15,913 bases of DNA from Candidatus Njordarchaeota archaeon (GCA_029855985.1 JAGSHR010000192.1:1-15913); one strand, 5' to 3'. Counted from the stretch's first letter, positions 7,374-15,051 are shown. Made by a program: numbers and translations. Notes: a model not told the origin generated them from the sequence alone.

Positions 7374-8102
7374 TCAGAACATAGGAGTGAGATCCAGCAA
7401 GAAATATCTTCTATCAGTTATTTCAACTTCATTAGCATTGGGGAATGGTGACATGGTTAATAGTTCGCTATCTGATAAATCATTTACAGCTATGCCATTG
7501 ATAAGTGAGCTAAAAGATGGTAAGACTATCCAATTGATCCCTACACCATTAATAATCAAATCAACCACTACCCATGCTTTAACTGTTATACTCGCATACT
7601 TGGCATCAATTTTGTATCCTGGGTGGATGTGTCCACTGATAACAACATTAGTATTTATCAATTTATCAAACCTAATTTTTTTATGACCGTGAGTTATAAT
7701 CAATTTTTCACCTGGATTTATAACTTTCTCCATTAAGTTTCTATGATATGTTACTCCATTGGTTATTATCGATCCAAGGTTTCCGTCATGGTTCCCTAAG
7801 ATTATATTCACGTTTATGTCGTTATTTGATATTTTTTTAAAACAAGACTGTATAGCATCCGATATTGATCGTAAAGGTTTACTAATAGTTTCTTTTACGT
7901 CACCAGCAATAATCAACTCTTTGCAGCTATTTCTAAAACATAATTCAATCATACGCTCGCAATCTTCATTAATAAAGCTAATCAAAGTAGCTACATCAGA
8001 GAAGATAGGTGAACCAAAATGCAAATCCGCTATTACTATGAATCGATCTTCAGTACCTTCAACTAGAAGAGCAGGTTCATTTGGTATAAGCTTTATACCC
8101 AT
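7374..8102 (-). CDS. SbcD/Mre11-related metallophosphoesterase (COG1407 type)
   Basis: 242-residue calcineurin-fold phosphoesterase with the full metal-binding set: ADLHFG (D26, H28), AGDVKE (D68), GNHDG (N104, H105), THGH (H138, H140) and SGHIHPG (H158, H160). It matches the archaeal SbcD-related family annotated as ICC-like phosphoesterase; bacterial relatives (PdeM) accompany a ligase and an Lhr-type helicase. The last 70 residues are less conserved. ATG 8102 follows AGAGGT with a 9-nt spacer. The gene is 13 bp upstream of the Hel308-like helicase and 56 bp downstream of tRNA-Val, with no obvious promoter in that gap, so a tRNA-phosphoesterase-helicase transcript is likely. Substrate is unknown; a nucleic-acid role is inferred from the helicase. 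Confidence 0.9.
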   Translation of the reverse strand: MGIKLIPNEPALLVEGTEDRFIVIADLHFGSPIFSDVATLISFINEDCERMIELCFRNSCKELIIAGDVKETISKPLRSISDAIQSCFKKISNNDINVNIILGNHDGNLGSIITNGVTYHRNLMEKVINPGEKLIITHGHKKIRFDKLINTNVVISGHIHPGYKIDAKYASITVKAWVVVDLIINGVGINWIVLPSFSSLINGIAVNDLSDSELLTMSPFPNANEVEITDRRYFLLDLTPMF

Positions 8103-8158
8103 TTTACTTGGACCTCTTTACTGAGCACTAGGGATTCCACCTGAGAACATAGATTTAT

Positions 8159-8258
8159 TGGTGGGCGGGCCCGGATTTGAACCGGGGACCTCCGCGTTTC
8201 TTCCCCAATTAAATTGGGTTGTAAGCGCGGCGTCATAGCCGAGCTAGACTACCCGCCC
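8159..8258 (-). tRNA. tRNA-Val (UAC) with 22-nt intron and encoded CCA
   Basis: Cloverleaf read on the minus strand. Acceptor GGGCGGG (8258-8252) pairs with CCCGCCC (8169-8163). The D arm contains GTCTAGCTCGGCTATGAC. Anticodon stem CCGCG (8230-8226) pairs with CGCGG (8196-8192). The T arm is CCCGG-TTCAAAT-CCGGG. Discriminator A is at 8162, and CCA is encoded at 8161-8159. The anticodon loop is 29 nt instead of 7. Removing 8219-8198 restores CTTACAA with anticodon TAC at 8223-8221, reading GUA/GUG valine codons. The exact splice sites are inferred from the canonical 37/38 position. Confidence 0.95.
8198..8219 (-). other. tRNA-Val intron at position 37/38
   Basis: A 22-nt archaeal tRNA intron directly 3' of A37. 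It contains CCCAATT and AATTGGG separated by one T, so it can form a 6-7 bp hairpin that would present the bulge-helix-bulge cut by the archaeal splicing endonuclease. It is too short to encode anything. Confidence 0.85.
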
Positions 8259-8292
8259 AAGGTTTACCCCATTTTTCTAATACTATCTGTTT

Positions 8293-8304
8293 TCATTTAT
8301 AATT
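8293..8304 (-). promoter_or_regulatory. TATA box for tRNA-Val and probably the downstream pair
   Basis: The minus strand reads AAATTATAAATG, 35-46 nt upstream of the mature tRNA 5' end. That spacing fits initiation just before the tRNA. Confidence 0.45.
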
Positions 8305-8542
8305 TTTTTGGAACACTTCTGTATTTGTTTTTGTCATTCTAGGCACTAAGATTGTTTTCGGGGAGATTGTTTTGTTCATCGAAGGGTCTTTTATTTTGTG
8401 AAATATTTAAAAACATGAATCAATTAGTTATAGGAGAATCTAAATAAAGTTAAGTTTATAAATGAAAGTCCATGTCAAATTTGGAGTAAACTATCAACAA
8501 TGTGTTAAGATAAATATTTTTAATAGTTTTGTTTGGTAAACG

Positions 8543-8551
8543 ATATAAATA
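8543..8551 (+). promoter_or_regulatory. TATA box of the coiled-coil gene
   Basis: ATATAAATA lies about 50 nt before the ATG, giving a predicted start near 8570 and a leader of about 25 nt. Confidence 0.5.
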
Positions 8552-8596
8552 TCCATTTTTTTGTAAAGCAAAATAGTTGGTGCCAGAGGCTTCGTT

Positions 8597-9712
8597 ATGG
8601 AGGAGTTAAAAAACAAGATAAAGAATGTTCTAGAGCTACCAAGTGATGTAAAAGAGATTATTGAAGCGCCCTTAGAAGAGCTAATAGAGAAGGATCTAAG
8701 CAACTACCAGAAAGTGCTAGATCAAAAATATAGAGACATCGAAGAATATATAAATAAGTTAGTAGAGGTCCGTAGGGAACTCGTGGAGAAATTTAGGGAA
8801 GTCAAGGGTAAGCGAGACAAGTTAAATGAGGAAGTTAAAGAGTTATCAGGCAGCATCAAGAAACTCAGAAGCAGGTTGAACGAAATACGCCAAGTTATCT
8901 CCCAAAAGAGAGAGGAAAGCCAAGCAATAAGGCAGAAACTCTCAGAACTGGAGGCTCAGGTAAACGAGTTAAAGAAGGAATTTAGGGGATTCAACAGGAA
9001 GCGGGTAGAACGACTGGAATCAGAGATACAGAGATTAGAGTGGATACTTCAAACCCAGACGCTGCCAGACCAGATAGAAAAGAGGCTAACCCAAAGAGTA
9101 ATGAGATTAGCTAAAATAATGAAGGAATTAAAGGAAAAAGAGGAGAAGTGGAAAGAACTAGTTAGGATGAGGAGAGAGGCTGAGAAAGAAAGATTAAATT
9201 TGAGTGCCATTAGGAAATCCCTTGCGATTTACATAGAGGAGCGAAACGAAATAAAAGAAAAACTCAACGAGTTGTTAAACAAAAAGAACGAAGTCAAGGC
9301 AGAAGCGGATTCTTATCATCAAGAGGTTATAAAGCTAAAAGAGGAGATTGACGAACTCACAAACATGCTCAACGAGCTTAGAGAACTTAGAAGGAAGATT
9401 AGGCAAACGTTGAGAAAGATAAGGCGACTAGAGGAGGAGAAAGACGAGATAAAGAAGAAAGAAGAACTAAAGAAGCTTATCAAGATGAGGATAGAGCAAA
9501 TAAGATCAAAACTTCTCCAATACAAGAAGATAGATTACGAAGACCTATCATTCTTGGTTGACTATGGACTGTTAACAGACTCGCTATTGGAAAACATATT
9601 GGGTATGGCGGAGGAAGAAAGAACAAAGGCGGTGCTTGAGGAATTAGATAAGATACTGATTTCAGAAGGTTCTTCCACGAAGGGTGAAGAGAAACAAGAA
9701 GAAAGCGAATAA
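8597..9712 (+). CDS. Large archaeal coiled-coil protein (COG1340-like)
   Basis: 371-residue, highly charged protein (Glu, Lys, Arg, Leu) that is helical heptad-like coiled coil from about 35 to 315. A short C-terminal region (about 316-352, YEDLSFLVDYGLLTDSLLEN) looks globular, and the tail is acidic. There is no signal peptide, membrane segment or ATPase motif, so it is not a complete SMC/Rad50 protein. The segment RLESEIQRLEWILQTQTLP (139-157) matches the LEWxxQT signature I associate with archaeal COG1340 coiled-coil proteins, of unknown function. ATG 8597 follows AGAGGC at a usable distance, with a TATA box upstream. It is transcribed alone. Function unknown: scaffold or tether is all the shape supports. 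Confidence 0.85.
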   Translation: MEELKNKIKNVLELPSDVKEIIEAPLEELIEKDLSNYQKVLDQKYRDIEEYINKLVEVRRELVEKFREVKGKRDKLNEEVKELSGSIKKLRSRLNEIRQVISQKREESQAIRQKLSELEAQVNELKKEFRGFNRKRVERLESEIQRLEWILQTQTLPDQIEKRLTQRVMRLAKIMKELKEKEEKWKELVRMRREAEKERLNLSAIRKSLAIYIEERNEIKEKLNELLNKKNEVKAEADSYHQEVIKLKEEIDELTNMLNELRELRRKIRQTLRKIRRLEEEKDEIKKKEELKKLIKMRIEQIRSKLLQYKKIDYEDLSFLVDYGLLTDSLLENILGMAEEERTKAVLEELDKILISEGSSTKGEEKQEESE

Positions 9713-9775
9713 TTCTTTGTTTAGAGATTCGTTGCTTGATTAAATCGCCTATTAATTTGAATTTTAAACAAAAAT

Positions 9776-9794
9776 ATTTTAATTTAATTAAAAT
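9776..9794. terminator. Inverted repeat between convergent genes, possible bidirectional terminator
   Basis: ATTTTAATT and AATTAAAAT form a perfect 9-bp inverted repeat around a single T, in the 122-bp gap between the coiled-coil gene and the convergent membrane-anchored gene. It presents T-rich sequence on both strands. The function is inferred from position. Confidence 0.4.
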
Positions 9795-9834
9795 TTAATT
9801 TCAATTCGCGTAGATAAAACGCATTTTTGGTTTG

Positions 9835-10575
9835 CTATTTTTCTCTAAGTGCTTTCCTTACGAATGCTAGTACGTCGGTTTCTTTTCCCTTTCCTTTTAC
9901 CTTTGTGACGCTCTTAGCTAGTTGTGTTCCTAAAAGCATGAGATCGTGGACCATGTTGACTTCTTTATCTTTTAGTTGCATGCTTATCTCGATTTGGGGG
10001 GACTTGTAGTCTACGATGACGTAGCTTAGATGATCCTTCAATTTTGTTATGAGGGTTATAATTTTTTTGTCAAAGTACTTTAAGGCGAACCTTGGGTTAT
10101 CAGAGAGGGTGATAAAGTAATTGTTTAGTTGTCCTAGATTTAATTCATCCAATGCATAAATGTATTTTTGGCTTTTTTCAATCAATCTTTTCCGCTTCTT
10201 GGAAACCATGTAGAGGATGGCTGGTGGCATCTTATTCAAGTTAATTTTCAAGAAAACTGCGTCAGGGATCCCCCCAAAAATTTTCGCAAAGTAGTAGGCA
10301 TATGTTCGTCTTTCAACTAAACCTAGCTCCACGGTTATATCCAAGTCTCCGCTTAGAATATATGCTCTATTTAGTTTGTCGATTTCTTTTATCGATAACT
10401 TTGATTTTCTCAAGAGTTTTTTTGCTGCATGTTTAATAGTGCTAGTGTAAAGCAACTTCGTTTTCTCAAGAGATTTGTTACCGTAAATGTAAGAGAGAAT
10501 CGTTGGTAGAATAACCAATAAGAAGAATGGTAAAAATAAGATGAAACCGAAGATTATGGTATCTATTAACGACAT
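9835..10575 (-). CDS. Membrane-anchored protein of unknown function
   Basis: 246 residues. One hydrophobic segment near the N-terminus (about 5-31, TIIFGFILFLPFFLLVILPTI...) is probably an uncleaved membrane anchor. A Lys-rich, mixed alpha/beta soluble domain follows (about 35-246). By the positive-inside rule the Lys-rich domain is probably cytoplasmic (inference). The sequence RKSKLSIKEIDKLNRAYILSGDLDI looks like a small helical or winged-helix unit, and the end (KEVNMVHDLMLLGTQLAKSVTKVKGKGKETD) is strongly basic. I do not recognise the family, and no catalytic motif is visible. ATG 10575 follows GAGGTG with a 5-nt spacer, a strong start. A TATA-like TCTTTATAATT lies at 10641-10631. It is a single gene, convergent with the coiled-coil gene. 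Confidence 0.8.
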   Translation of the reverse strand: MSLIDTIIFGFILFLPFFLLVILPTILSYIYGNKSLEKTKLLYTSTIKHAAKKLLRKSKLSIKEIDKLNRAYILSGDLDITVELGLVERRTYAYYFAKIFGGIPDAVFLKINLNKMPPAILYMVSKKRKRLIEKSQKYIYALDELNLGQLNNYFITLSDNPRFALKYFDKKIITLITKLKDHLSYVIVDYKSPQIEISMQLKDKEVNMVHDLMLLGTQLAKSVTKVKGKGKETDVLAFVRKALREK

Positions 10576-10630
10576 AATAGCACCTCACGTTTTTCTAGGA
10601 AACATTTCGCTTAATGTTGGAAACGACAAA

Positions 10631-10641
10631 AATTATAAAGA
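10631..10641 (-). promoter_or_regulatory. TATA box of the membrane-anchored protein gene
   Basis: The minus strand reads TCTTTATAATT, 56-66 nt before ATG 10575. This predicts a leader of about 30-40 nt. Confidence 0.4.
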
Positions 10642-10695
10642 TTATTTACCCAAACAGATTATAGAATTTTCCTATAGAAAAAGCATTATTCAAAA

Positions 10696-10782
10696 GCCGG
10701 GGTTCCCGAGCCTGGTAAGGGGCCTGCCTGGAGAGCAGGTGGTGTTGTCACCTCGCGGGTTCAAATCCCGCCCCCGGCGCCA
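10696..10782 (+). tRNA. tRNA-Ser (GGA) with encoded CCA
   Basis: Type II tRNA. Acceptor GCCGGGG (10696-10702) pairs with CCCCGGC (10772-10778). The D arm contains CCTGGTAAGG. Anticodon stem CCTGC pairs with GCAGG around loop CTGGAGA, with anticodon GGA at 10730-10732, reading UCC/UCU serine codons. The extra arm is long (TGGTGTTGTCACCTC). The T arm is GCGGG-TTCAAAT-CCCGC. Discriminator G, the serine identity base, is at 10779, and CCA is encoded at 10780-10782. There is no intron. A TATA-like CCTATAGAAAAA lies about 15-25 nt upstream, but it is weak. Confidence 0.96.
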
Positions 10783-10920
10783 CTAATTCTTAGTCTGAAT
10801 TTGTTTGATGTGTTCTTTGCTTTTTATCTGAGTATCTCTAGTGCGATAAGTTGCTTCGTTTTGCATGTATATACATTATTGGGTTAATATAGGGTTTAAG
10901 TGCAATTTAGTGAAAATAGT

Positions 10921-10933
10921 TAAATTTATATTG
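10921..10933 (+). promoter_or_regulatory. Candidate TATA box of the acyl-CoA carboxylase operon
   Basis: TAAATTTATATTG in the gap between tRNA-Ser and the biotin carboxylase. Initiation near 10957 would give a leader of about 75 nt before GTG 11033. No riboswitch-like fold or operator repeat was recognised in the leader. Confidence 0.4.
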
Positions 10934-11032
10934 TAAAAACAATTGAGGTAAGCATTATCATATTAGTTATGTACCCCTTTTTAGAAGCTTTTTGGATTTT
11001 TTAGTGTGCGAAGAATTTTTGGTGTAGAAAGA

Positions 11033-12616
11033 GTGTTCAAGAAAATCTTGATAGCAAATAGAGGAGAAGTTGCAATAAGGATTATAAGGGCTTGTAGGGA
11101 ATTAGGAATCAAATGTGCAAGTGTTTACTCTGAAGCGGACAAATACTCTCTTCACGTTAAACTTGCCGATGAAGCTTATTATTTGGGCCCCTCCGAGCCA
11201 AGAGCTAGTTATTTAAACATGGAGAAAATAATTGAAATAGCCACGAAGATAGGTGCTGATGCAATTCACCCTGGGTATGGCTTCTTATCTGAAAACGCAG
11301 AGTTTGCTAGAATGTGTGACAAGAATGGCATCGTGTTCATTGGGCCTAGCCCAGAGGTTATCTCTCTAACAGGAGATAAACTGCAAGCAAAAGTTATGGC
11401 TAAAAGAGCGGGCGTACCCGTAATACCTGGTTCATTAACACCTATAGAGAAACTTTCAAAGGCTTTAGATCTCGTCGAGGAGATCGGTTTTCCTGTGCTT
11501 TTGAAACCAGCAGACGGTGGCGGCGGCATAGGCATGAAGATTGCTAGAAATAAATTAGAGCTTGAAAGGCTTTTCCCAATTGCCCAGCAGGAAGCGTATA
11601 ATGCTTTTGGGTCAAAGCGATTAATAATAGAAAAAGTGATAGAAAACGCTAAACACATTGAGATGCAGATTATTGCTGATAAGTATGGAAACAAGATCTG
11701 GCTCGGAGAGAGGGATTGTTCAATTCAGAGAAGATACCAAAAATTAATAGAGGAAACACCGTCTCCCGTTATAAGCAAAGATAAGAGAGAAGAGTTGGGT
11801 GAGCTTGCATTAAAATTCATCAATTCTGTCGGATACGATAGTGTTGGGACCGTTGAATTCCTATATAGTGGGGGTAACTTTTACTTCTTAGAGGTAAATG
11901 CTAGGCTGCAGGTAGAGCACGGTATTACAGAGATTGTTACAGGTGTTGATTTAGTCAAGGAACAAATCTTGTTAGCTAGCGGGGAAGAATTATCCTATAA
12001 ACAAGATGATATTAGTATACGCGGTTGGGCAATAGAGGCTAGAATTATCGCTGAGGATCCCTCTAGGGGCTTTGCTCCATCACCTGGAAAGATAACATTT
12101 TATGACGAGCCTGGTGGTATAGGGGTAAGGGTCGATAGCTACGTCTACGAAGGCTTTGAGGTCCCTCCATATTATGACCCTCTAATAGCTAAGTTGATTG
12201 TTTGGGGAAACAGTAGGTTGGAAGCTATTCAAAGACTTAAAAGGAGTGTATCAGAATACTTCATCGGGGGGATAAAAACTAATATACCAATAATCCAGAG
12301 GATAGTAAACGAACGGGAATTTATAGATGGCAGTTACACGACTTCATTCTTGACAGAGAAACTTCCAAAGTTTCAAGAGGAACTCAGAGAAGAAGAATTA
12401 AGGATAGCATCAGTCATTGCTGCTCTGCTAGTTTCAGAGAAGATAAATCATGAGGCCGTCAGCAACAAGGTCAAGGCAGACAAGCATAGAAAGATCATTA
12501 GCGCTCTATATTCGCGTAGCATAAACGCAGGTGTAATAAATAGTGTCATACAAGTAACTAGGTGGGGAAGAAGGCTTTCAAGTTGGAGGAGAGCCGCCTA
12601 TAATTTCTCTCACTAA
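11033..12616 (+). CDS. accC: Acyl-CoA carboxylase, biotin carboxylase subunit
   Basis: 527-residue ATP-grasp enzyme that carboxylates carrier-bound biotin with ATP and bicarbonate. The N-terminal domain begins FKKILIANRGEVAIRIIRAC, with HPGYGFLSEN at 79-88. ATP-grasp: KPADGGGGIGM (158-168), EKVIENAKHIEMQI (200-213), GERDCSIQRRYQKLIEETPSP (225-245) and FLEVNARLQVEHGITE (285-300). C-terminal lobe: GWAIEARIIAEDPSRGFAPS (331-350). About 75 residues after 450 extend past the E. coli AccC length. I chose GTG 11033 because homologues begin MFKK; GTG 11006 adds nine residues. Two usually conserved positions differ: GGGGRGM is GGGGIGM, and GHAIE is GWAIE. First gene of the operon with pccB, birA and the carrier. 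Substrate is set by the carboxyltransferase. Confidence 0.95.
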   Translation: MFKKILIANRGEVAIRIIRACRELGIKCASVYSEADKYSLHVKLADEAYYLGPSEPRASYLNMEKIIEIATKIGADAIHPGYGFLSENAEFARMCDKNGIVFIGPSPEVISLTGDKLQAKVMAKRAGVPVIPGSLTPIEKLSKALDLVEEIGFPVLLKPADGGGGIGMKIARNKLELERLFPIAQQEAYNAFGSKRLIIEKVIENAKHIEMQIIADKYGNKIWLGERDCSIQRRYQKLIEETPSPVISKDKREELGELALKFINSVGYDSVGTVEFLYSGGNFYFLEVNARLQVEHGITEIVTGVDLVKEQILLASGEELSYKQDDISIRGWAIEARIIAEDPSRGFAPSPGKITFYDEPGGIGVRVDSYVYEGFEVPPYYDPLIAKLIVWGNSRLEAIQRLKRSVSEYFIGGIKTNIPIIQRIVNEREFIDGSYTTSFLTEKLPKFQEELREEELRIASVIAALLVSEKINHEAVSNKVKADKHRKIISALYSRSINAGVINSVIQVTRWGRRLSSWRRAAYNFSH

Positions 12617-12694
12617 ATTTTTTCCAAGACAATTTTAGACTAACCAAACAGATTTGGTGAAGATTCCTTCTTTGTTTTAATCGGGGTAGATCAC

Positions 12695-14251
12695 ATGGGA
12701 GATCGGATTGAGAAGTTGTTAGATGATTTAAAAGAACTTAGAGAACGCGCCAAAATCGGAGGCGGTAAAGATAAAATAGAAGCCCAGCATAAAAAGGGAA
12801 AATTGACGGCGAGGGAGCGAATAGAAGCTTTACTTGACCCTGAGAGCTTTGTGGAGGTAAACCCCTTTGTTAAGCATAGGATAAATTGGTTCGGGATGGA
12901 AAAAAAGCGGTTTCCAGGGGATGGGGTAATAACAGGTTATGGTAAGATAGATGGTCGATTAGTTTATGTTTACGCTCAAGATTTCACTGTCTTAGGGGGA
13001 TCCTTGGGTGAGATGCACGCAAAGAAGATCGCGAGAATCTATGATTTGGCTCTAAAAAATGGTTCTCCGGTTATAGGATTAATAGACTCTGGGGGTGCGA
13101 GGATTCAAGAGGGAGTAATAAGTTTAGCAGGATACGGTGAGATATTCTACAGAAACGTTCTTGCTTCGGGTGTGATACCTCAGATATCCCTCATACTGGG
13201 GCCTTGCGCTGGGGGTGCCGTATATTCTCCGGCATTAACAGATTTCATTATAACAGTTGAGGGTATATCTTACATGTTTGTCACCGGCCCTCAAGTTGTA
13301 AAAGAAGCATTGGGTATTGAGACAACATTTGAGGACCTTGGTGGCGCCAGAATTCACGCGGAAAAAAGTGGCGTAGCACACTTCATAGCGTCAAGCGAGG
13401 AAGATGCGTTCTATCTAGTGAGAACACTTTTAAGTTACCTTCCATCAAACAACATGGAGGACCCTCCTGTGATAAACACTGGTGACCCACCAAACAGGGA
13501 AGATGAGGAGTTAAACAGTATAATTCCTGATGACCCGAATGCTCCCTATGATGTGAGAGAAATAATTGTTAGGGTTTTGGATAACGGGGAGTTCCTAGAG
13601 GTTCAAAGCTTGTTTGCGGAAAACGCTGTTATTGGCTTTGGTAGACTAGACGGGAAAACCGTTGGCATTATCGCTAACCAACCGAACACGCTCGGCGGAG
13701 TTTTGGACATAGATGCAGCAGATAAGATAGCGAGGTTCATAAGATTCTGCGACGCATTCAACATCCCAATAATAACGTTTGTTGACACTCCTGGTTTTCT
13801 CCCTGGGCTAGACCAAGAGCATGGAGGAATTATTAGACACGGGGCGAAAATACTTTTCGCTTATAGTGAAGCAACAGTCCCGAAAATAACTGTTATCTTA
13901 AGAAAAGCTTATGGTGGAGCGTATATTGCGATGGGCTCAATTCATTTAAGAACCGATTATGTTTTCGCATGGCCAACGGCGGAAATAGCTGTGATGGGTC
14001 CTCGAGCAGCGACAAGGATTCTCTACAAGAAAGAAATTGCGAAGTCTGATGATCCTGAGAAATTTATTAATGAGGTAACGGAGGAGTACAAGAAGTTGTT
14101 TGCTAATCCGTATCTTGCAGCGGAAATGGGGTACGTGAATGACATAATAGAGCCAAAAGAAACGAGGTATAGGTTAATAACTGCTTTGGAGTCCTTAGAG
14201 AATAAGCGTGAGAACACTATACCCAAAAAACACGGAAACATACCTCTATAA
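12695..14251 (+). CDS. pccB: Acyl-CoA (propionyl-/acetyl-CoA) carboxylase carboxyltransferase subunit
   Basis: 518-residue crotonase-fold carboxyltransferase of the fused two-domain PccB/MmdA type. It transfers carboxyl from carboxybiotin to the alpha carbon of an acyl-CoA. N-terminal half: KGKLTARERIEALLDPESF (35-53), IDSGGARIQEGV (130-141) and the oxyanion loop GPCAGGAVYSPA (169-180). C-terminal half: VDTPGFLPGLDQEHGGIIRHGAKIL (363-387), the second oxyanion loop RKAYGGAYIAMGS (403-415) and FAWPTAEIAVMGP (424-436). Length is typical. ATG 12695 is 78 bp after accC. In archaea without fatty-acid synthesis, such enzymes serve 3-hydroxypropionate/4-hydroxybutyrate CO2 fixation or propionyl-CoA metabolism. 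No neighbouring gene decides between these, and chain-length specificity cannot be read safely from sequence. Confidence 0.95.
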   Translation: MGDRIEKLLDDLKELRERAKIGGGKDKIEAQHKKGKLTARERIEALLDPESFVEVNPFVKHRINWFGMEKKRFPGDGVITGYGKIDGRLVYVYAQDFTVLGGSLGEMHAKKIARIYDLALKNGSPVIGLIDSGGARIQEGVISLAGYGEIFYRNVLASGVIPQISLILGPCAGGAVYSPALTDFIITVEGISYMFVTGPQVVKEALGIETTFEDLGGARIHAEKSGVAHFIASSEEDAFYLVRTLLSYLPSNNMEDPPVINTGDPPNREDEELNSIIPDDPNAPYDVREIIVRVLDNGEFLEVQSLFAENAVIGFGRLDGKTVGIIANQPNTLGGVLDIDAADKIARFIRFCDAFNIPIITFVDTPGFLPGLDQEHGGIIRHGAKILFAYSEATVPKITVILRKAYGGAYIAMGSIHLRTDYVFAWPTAEIAVMGPRAATRILYKKEIAKSDDPEKFINEVTEEYKKLFANPYLAAEMGYVNDIIEPKETRYRLITALESLENKRENTIPKKHGNIPL

Positions 14252-14296
14252 CTCCTATATTTTACCGCCCTTCTATCTATCGCGGTGTTTGCGAAA

Positions 14297-15034
14297 ATGA
14301 GCATAGGGAGTAGCATAATAAGGGTCAAAAAAACTAAAAGTACGATGGATCTAGCGAGAGAAATTGCTGAAAATGGTGTTCGCCACGGTTCCATAGTAAT
14401 TGCTGAAGAGCAGACAGGGGGAAGAGGGAGAGGTAATAGAGATTGGGTATCCCCAAAAGGGGGGCTATGGTTCTCTGTGATACTCAACGATGAACATTCC
14501 ACAAAAAACACCCAATTACTTCTCCTAACATTCGCCTTGGCGGTAAGCAACACAATCGAACGCTATGGAGCAACTGCATCAATAAAATGGCCAAACGACG
14601 TATACATTAAAAACAAAAAGATAGCTGGTATACTCGCTGAAACAATATTCGAGGGAGGGAAACCAAAGTACACGGTCATTGGAGTAGGAATCAACGTGAA
14701 CAATGACATACCAAAGGAACTGGAAAACACGGCGATAAGCCTGAAGCAGGTAACAGAAAAAACAGTGAGCCTAGAGGAATTCCTCGGGGAACTGTTATCA
14801 GAAATCAATAAATACTACTACAAACTAGAAAATAACACAAGTGAAGTAATCAACGAAATAAAAAACAAAATGAACCTAATCGGAAAACAAGTAACCATAA
14901 CAACAATAACAAGCAAAACAATCACGGGCAAATGCACCAGCATAAACGAAAAAGGCGCATTGGTCATCGAAACACCAAAAAAAGAACTAATCGAAGTAAA
15001 CATCCAAGAAACCGTGAAAGTAAAAATCAACTAA
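14297..15034 (+). CDS. birA: Biotin-protein ligase
   Basis: About 245 residues. The enzyme activates biotin with ATP and attaches it to the carrier lysine. Catalytic domain: STMDLAREIAENG (15-27), the biotinyl-AMP loop GGRGRGNRDWVSPKGGLWFS (41-60), IKWPNDVYIKNKKIAGILAE (96-115) and IGVGINVNND (128-137). A small SH3-like C-terminal domain follows (about 195-245, GKQVTITTITSKTITGKC...). It lacks the N-terminal DNA-binding domain of E. coli BirA, so repression of biotin genes is not expected. ATG 14297 is preferred over GTG 14285, which overlaps the GGTG SD (14284-14287). It is 45 bp after pccB and 17 bp before the carrier gene, its likely substrate. The later two thirds of the gene are markedly T-poor and A-rich compared with the start. 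Confidence 0.95.
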   Translation: MSIGSSIIRVKKTKSTMDLAREIAENGVRHGSIVIAEEQTGGRGRGNRDWVSPKGGLWFSVILNDEHSTKNTQLLLLTFALAVSNTIERYGATASIKWPNDVYIKNKKIAGILAETIFEGGKPKYTVIGVGINVNNDIPKELENTAISLKQVTEKTVSLEEFLGELLSEINKYYYKLENNTSEVINEIKNKMNLIGKQVTITTITSKTITGKCTSINEKGALVIETPKKELIEVNIQETVKVKIN

Positions 15035-15051
15035 AAGAGTGGTGCAAAAGA

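Larger units (their letters stand above)
8259..8596. other. 338-bp divergent intergenic region
   Basis: AT-rich gap between divergent transcripts. Besides the tRNA-Val TATA box and the coiled-coil gene TATA box, it holds another good plus-strand TATA-like element, AGTTTATAAATG at 8453-8464. A T-rich stretch follows at about 8513-8532. These could bracket a short untranslated transcript, but I see no recognised RNA structure, C/D-box pair or convincing coding frame. Confidence 0.4.

Noticed and set aside
8259..8596. CRISPR leader, insertion-sequence ends or attachment sites next to the tRNA genes
   Set aside because: No direct repeats of tRNA 3' ends, integrase, transposase or repeat-spacer pattern is visible near either tRNA.
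10967..11003. Short leader frame (MYPFLEAFWIF) before accC
   Set aside because: There is no SD at proper spacing and no regulatory codon run, so probably chance.
14023..14553. 176-codon minus-strand frame across the pccB/birA junction
   Set aside because: It is antisense to two recognised genes, and no motif or start signal supports it.
14932..15051. Longer start for the biotin carrier, adding about 40 residues
   Set aside because: The extension is a basic, non-homologous readthrough of the birA 3' end in another frame. ATG 15052 has its own SD.
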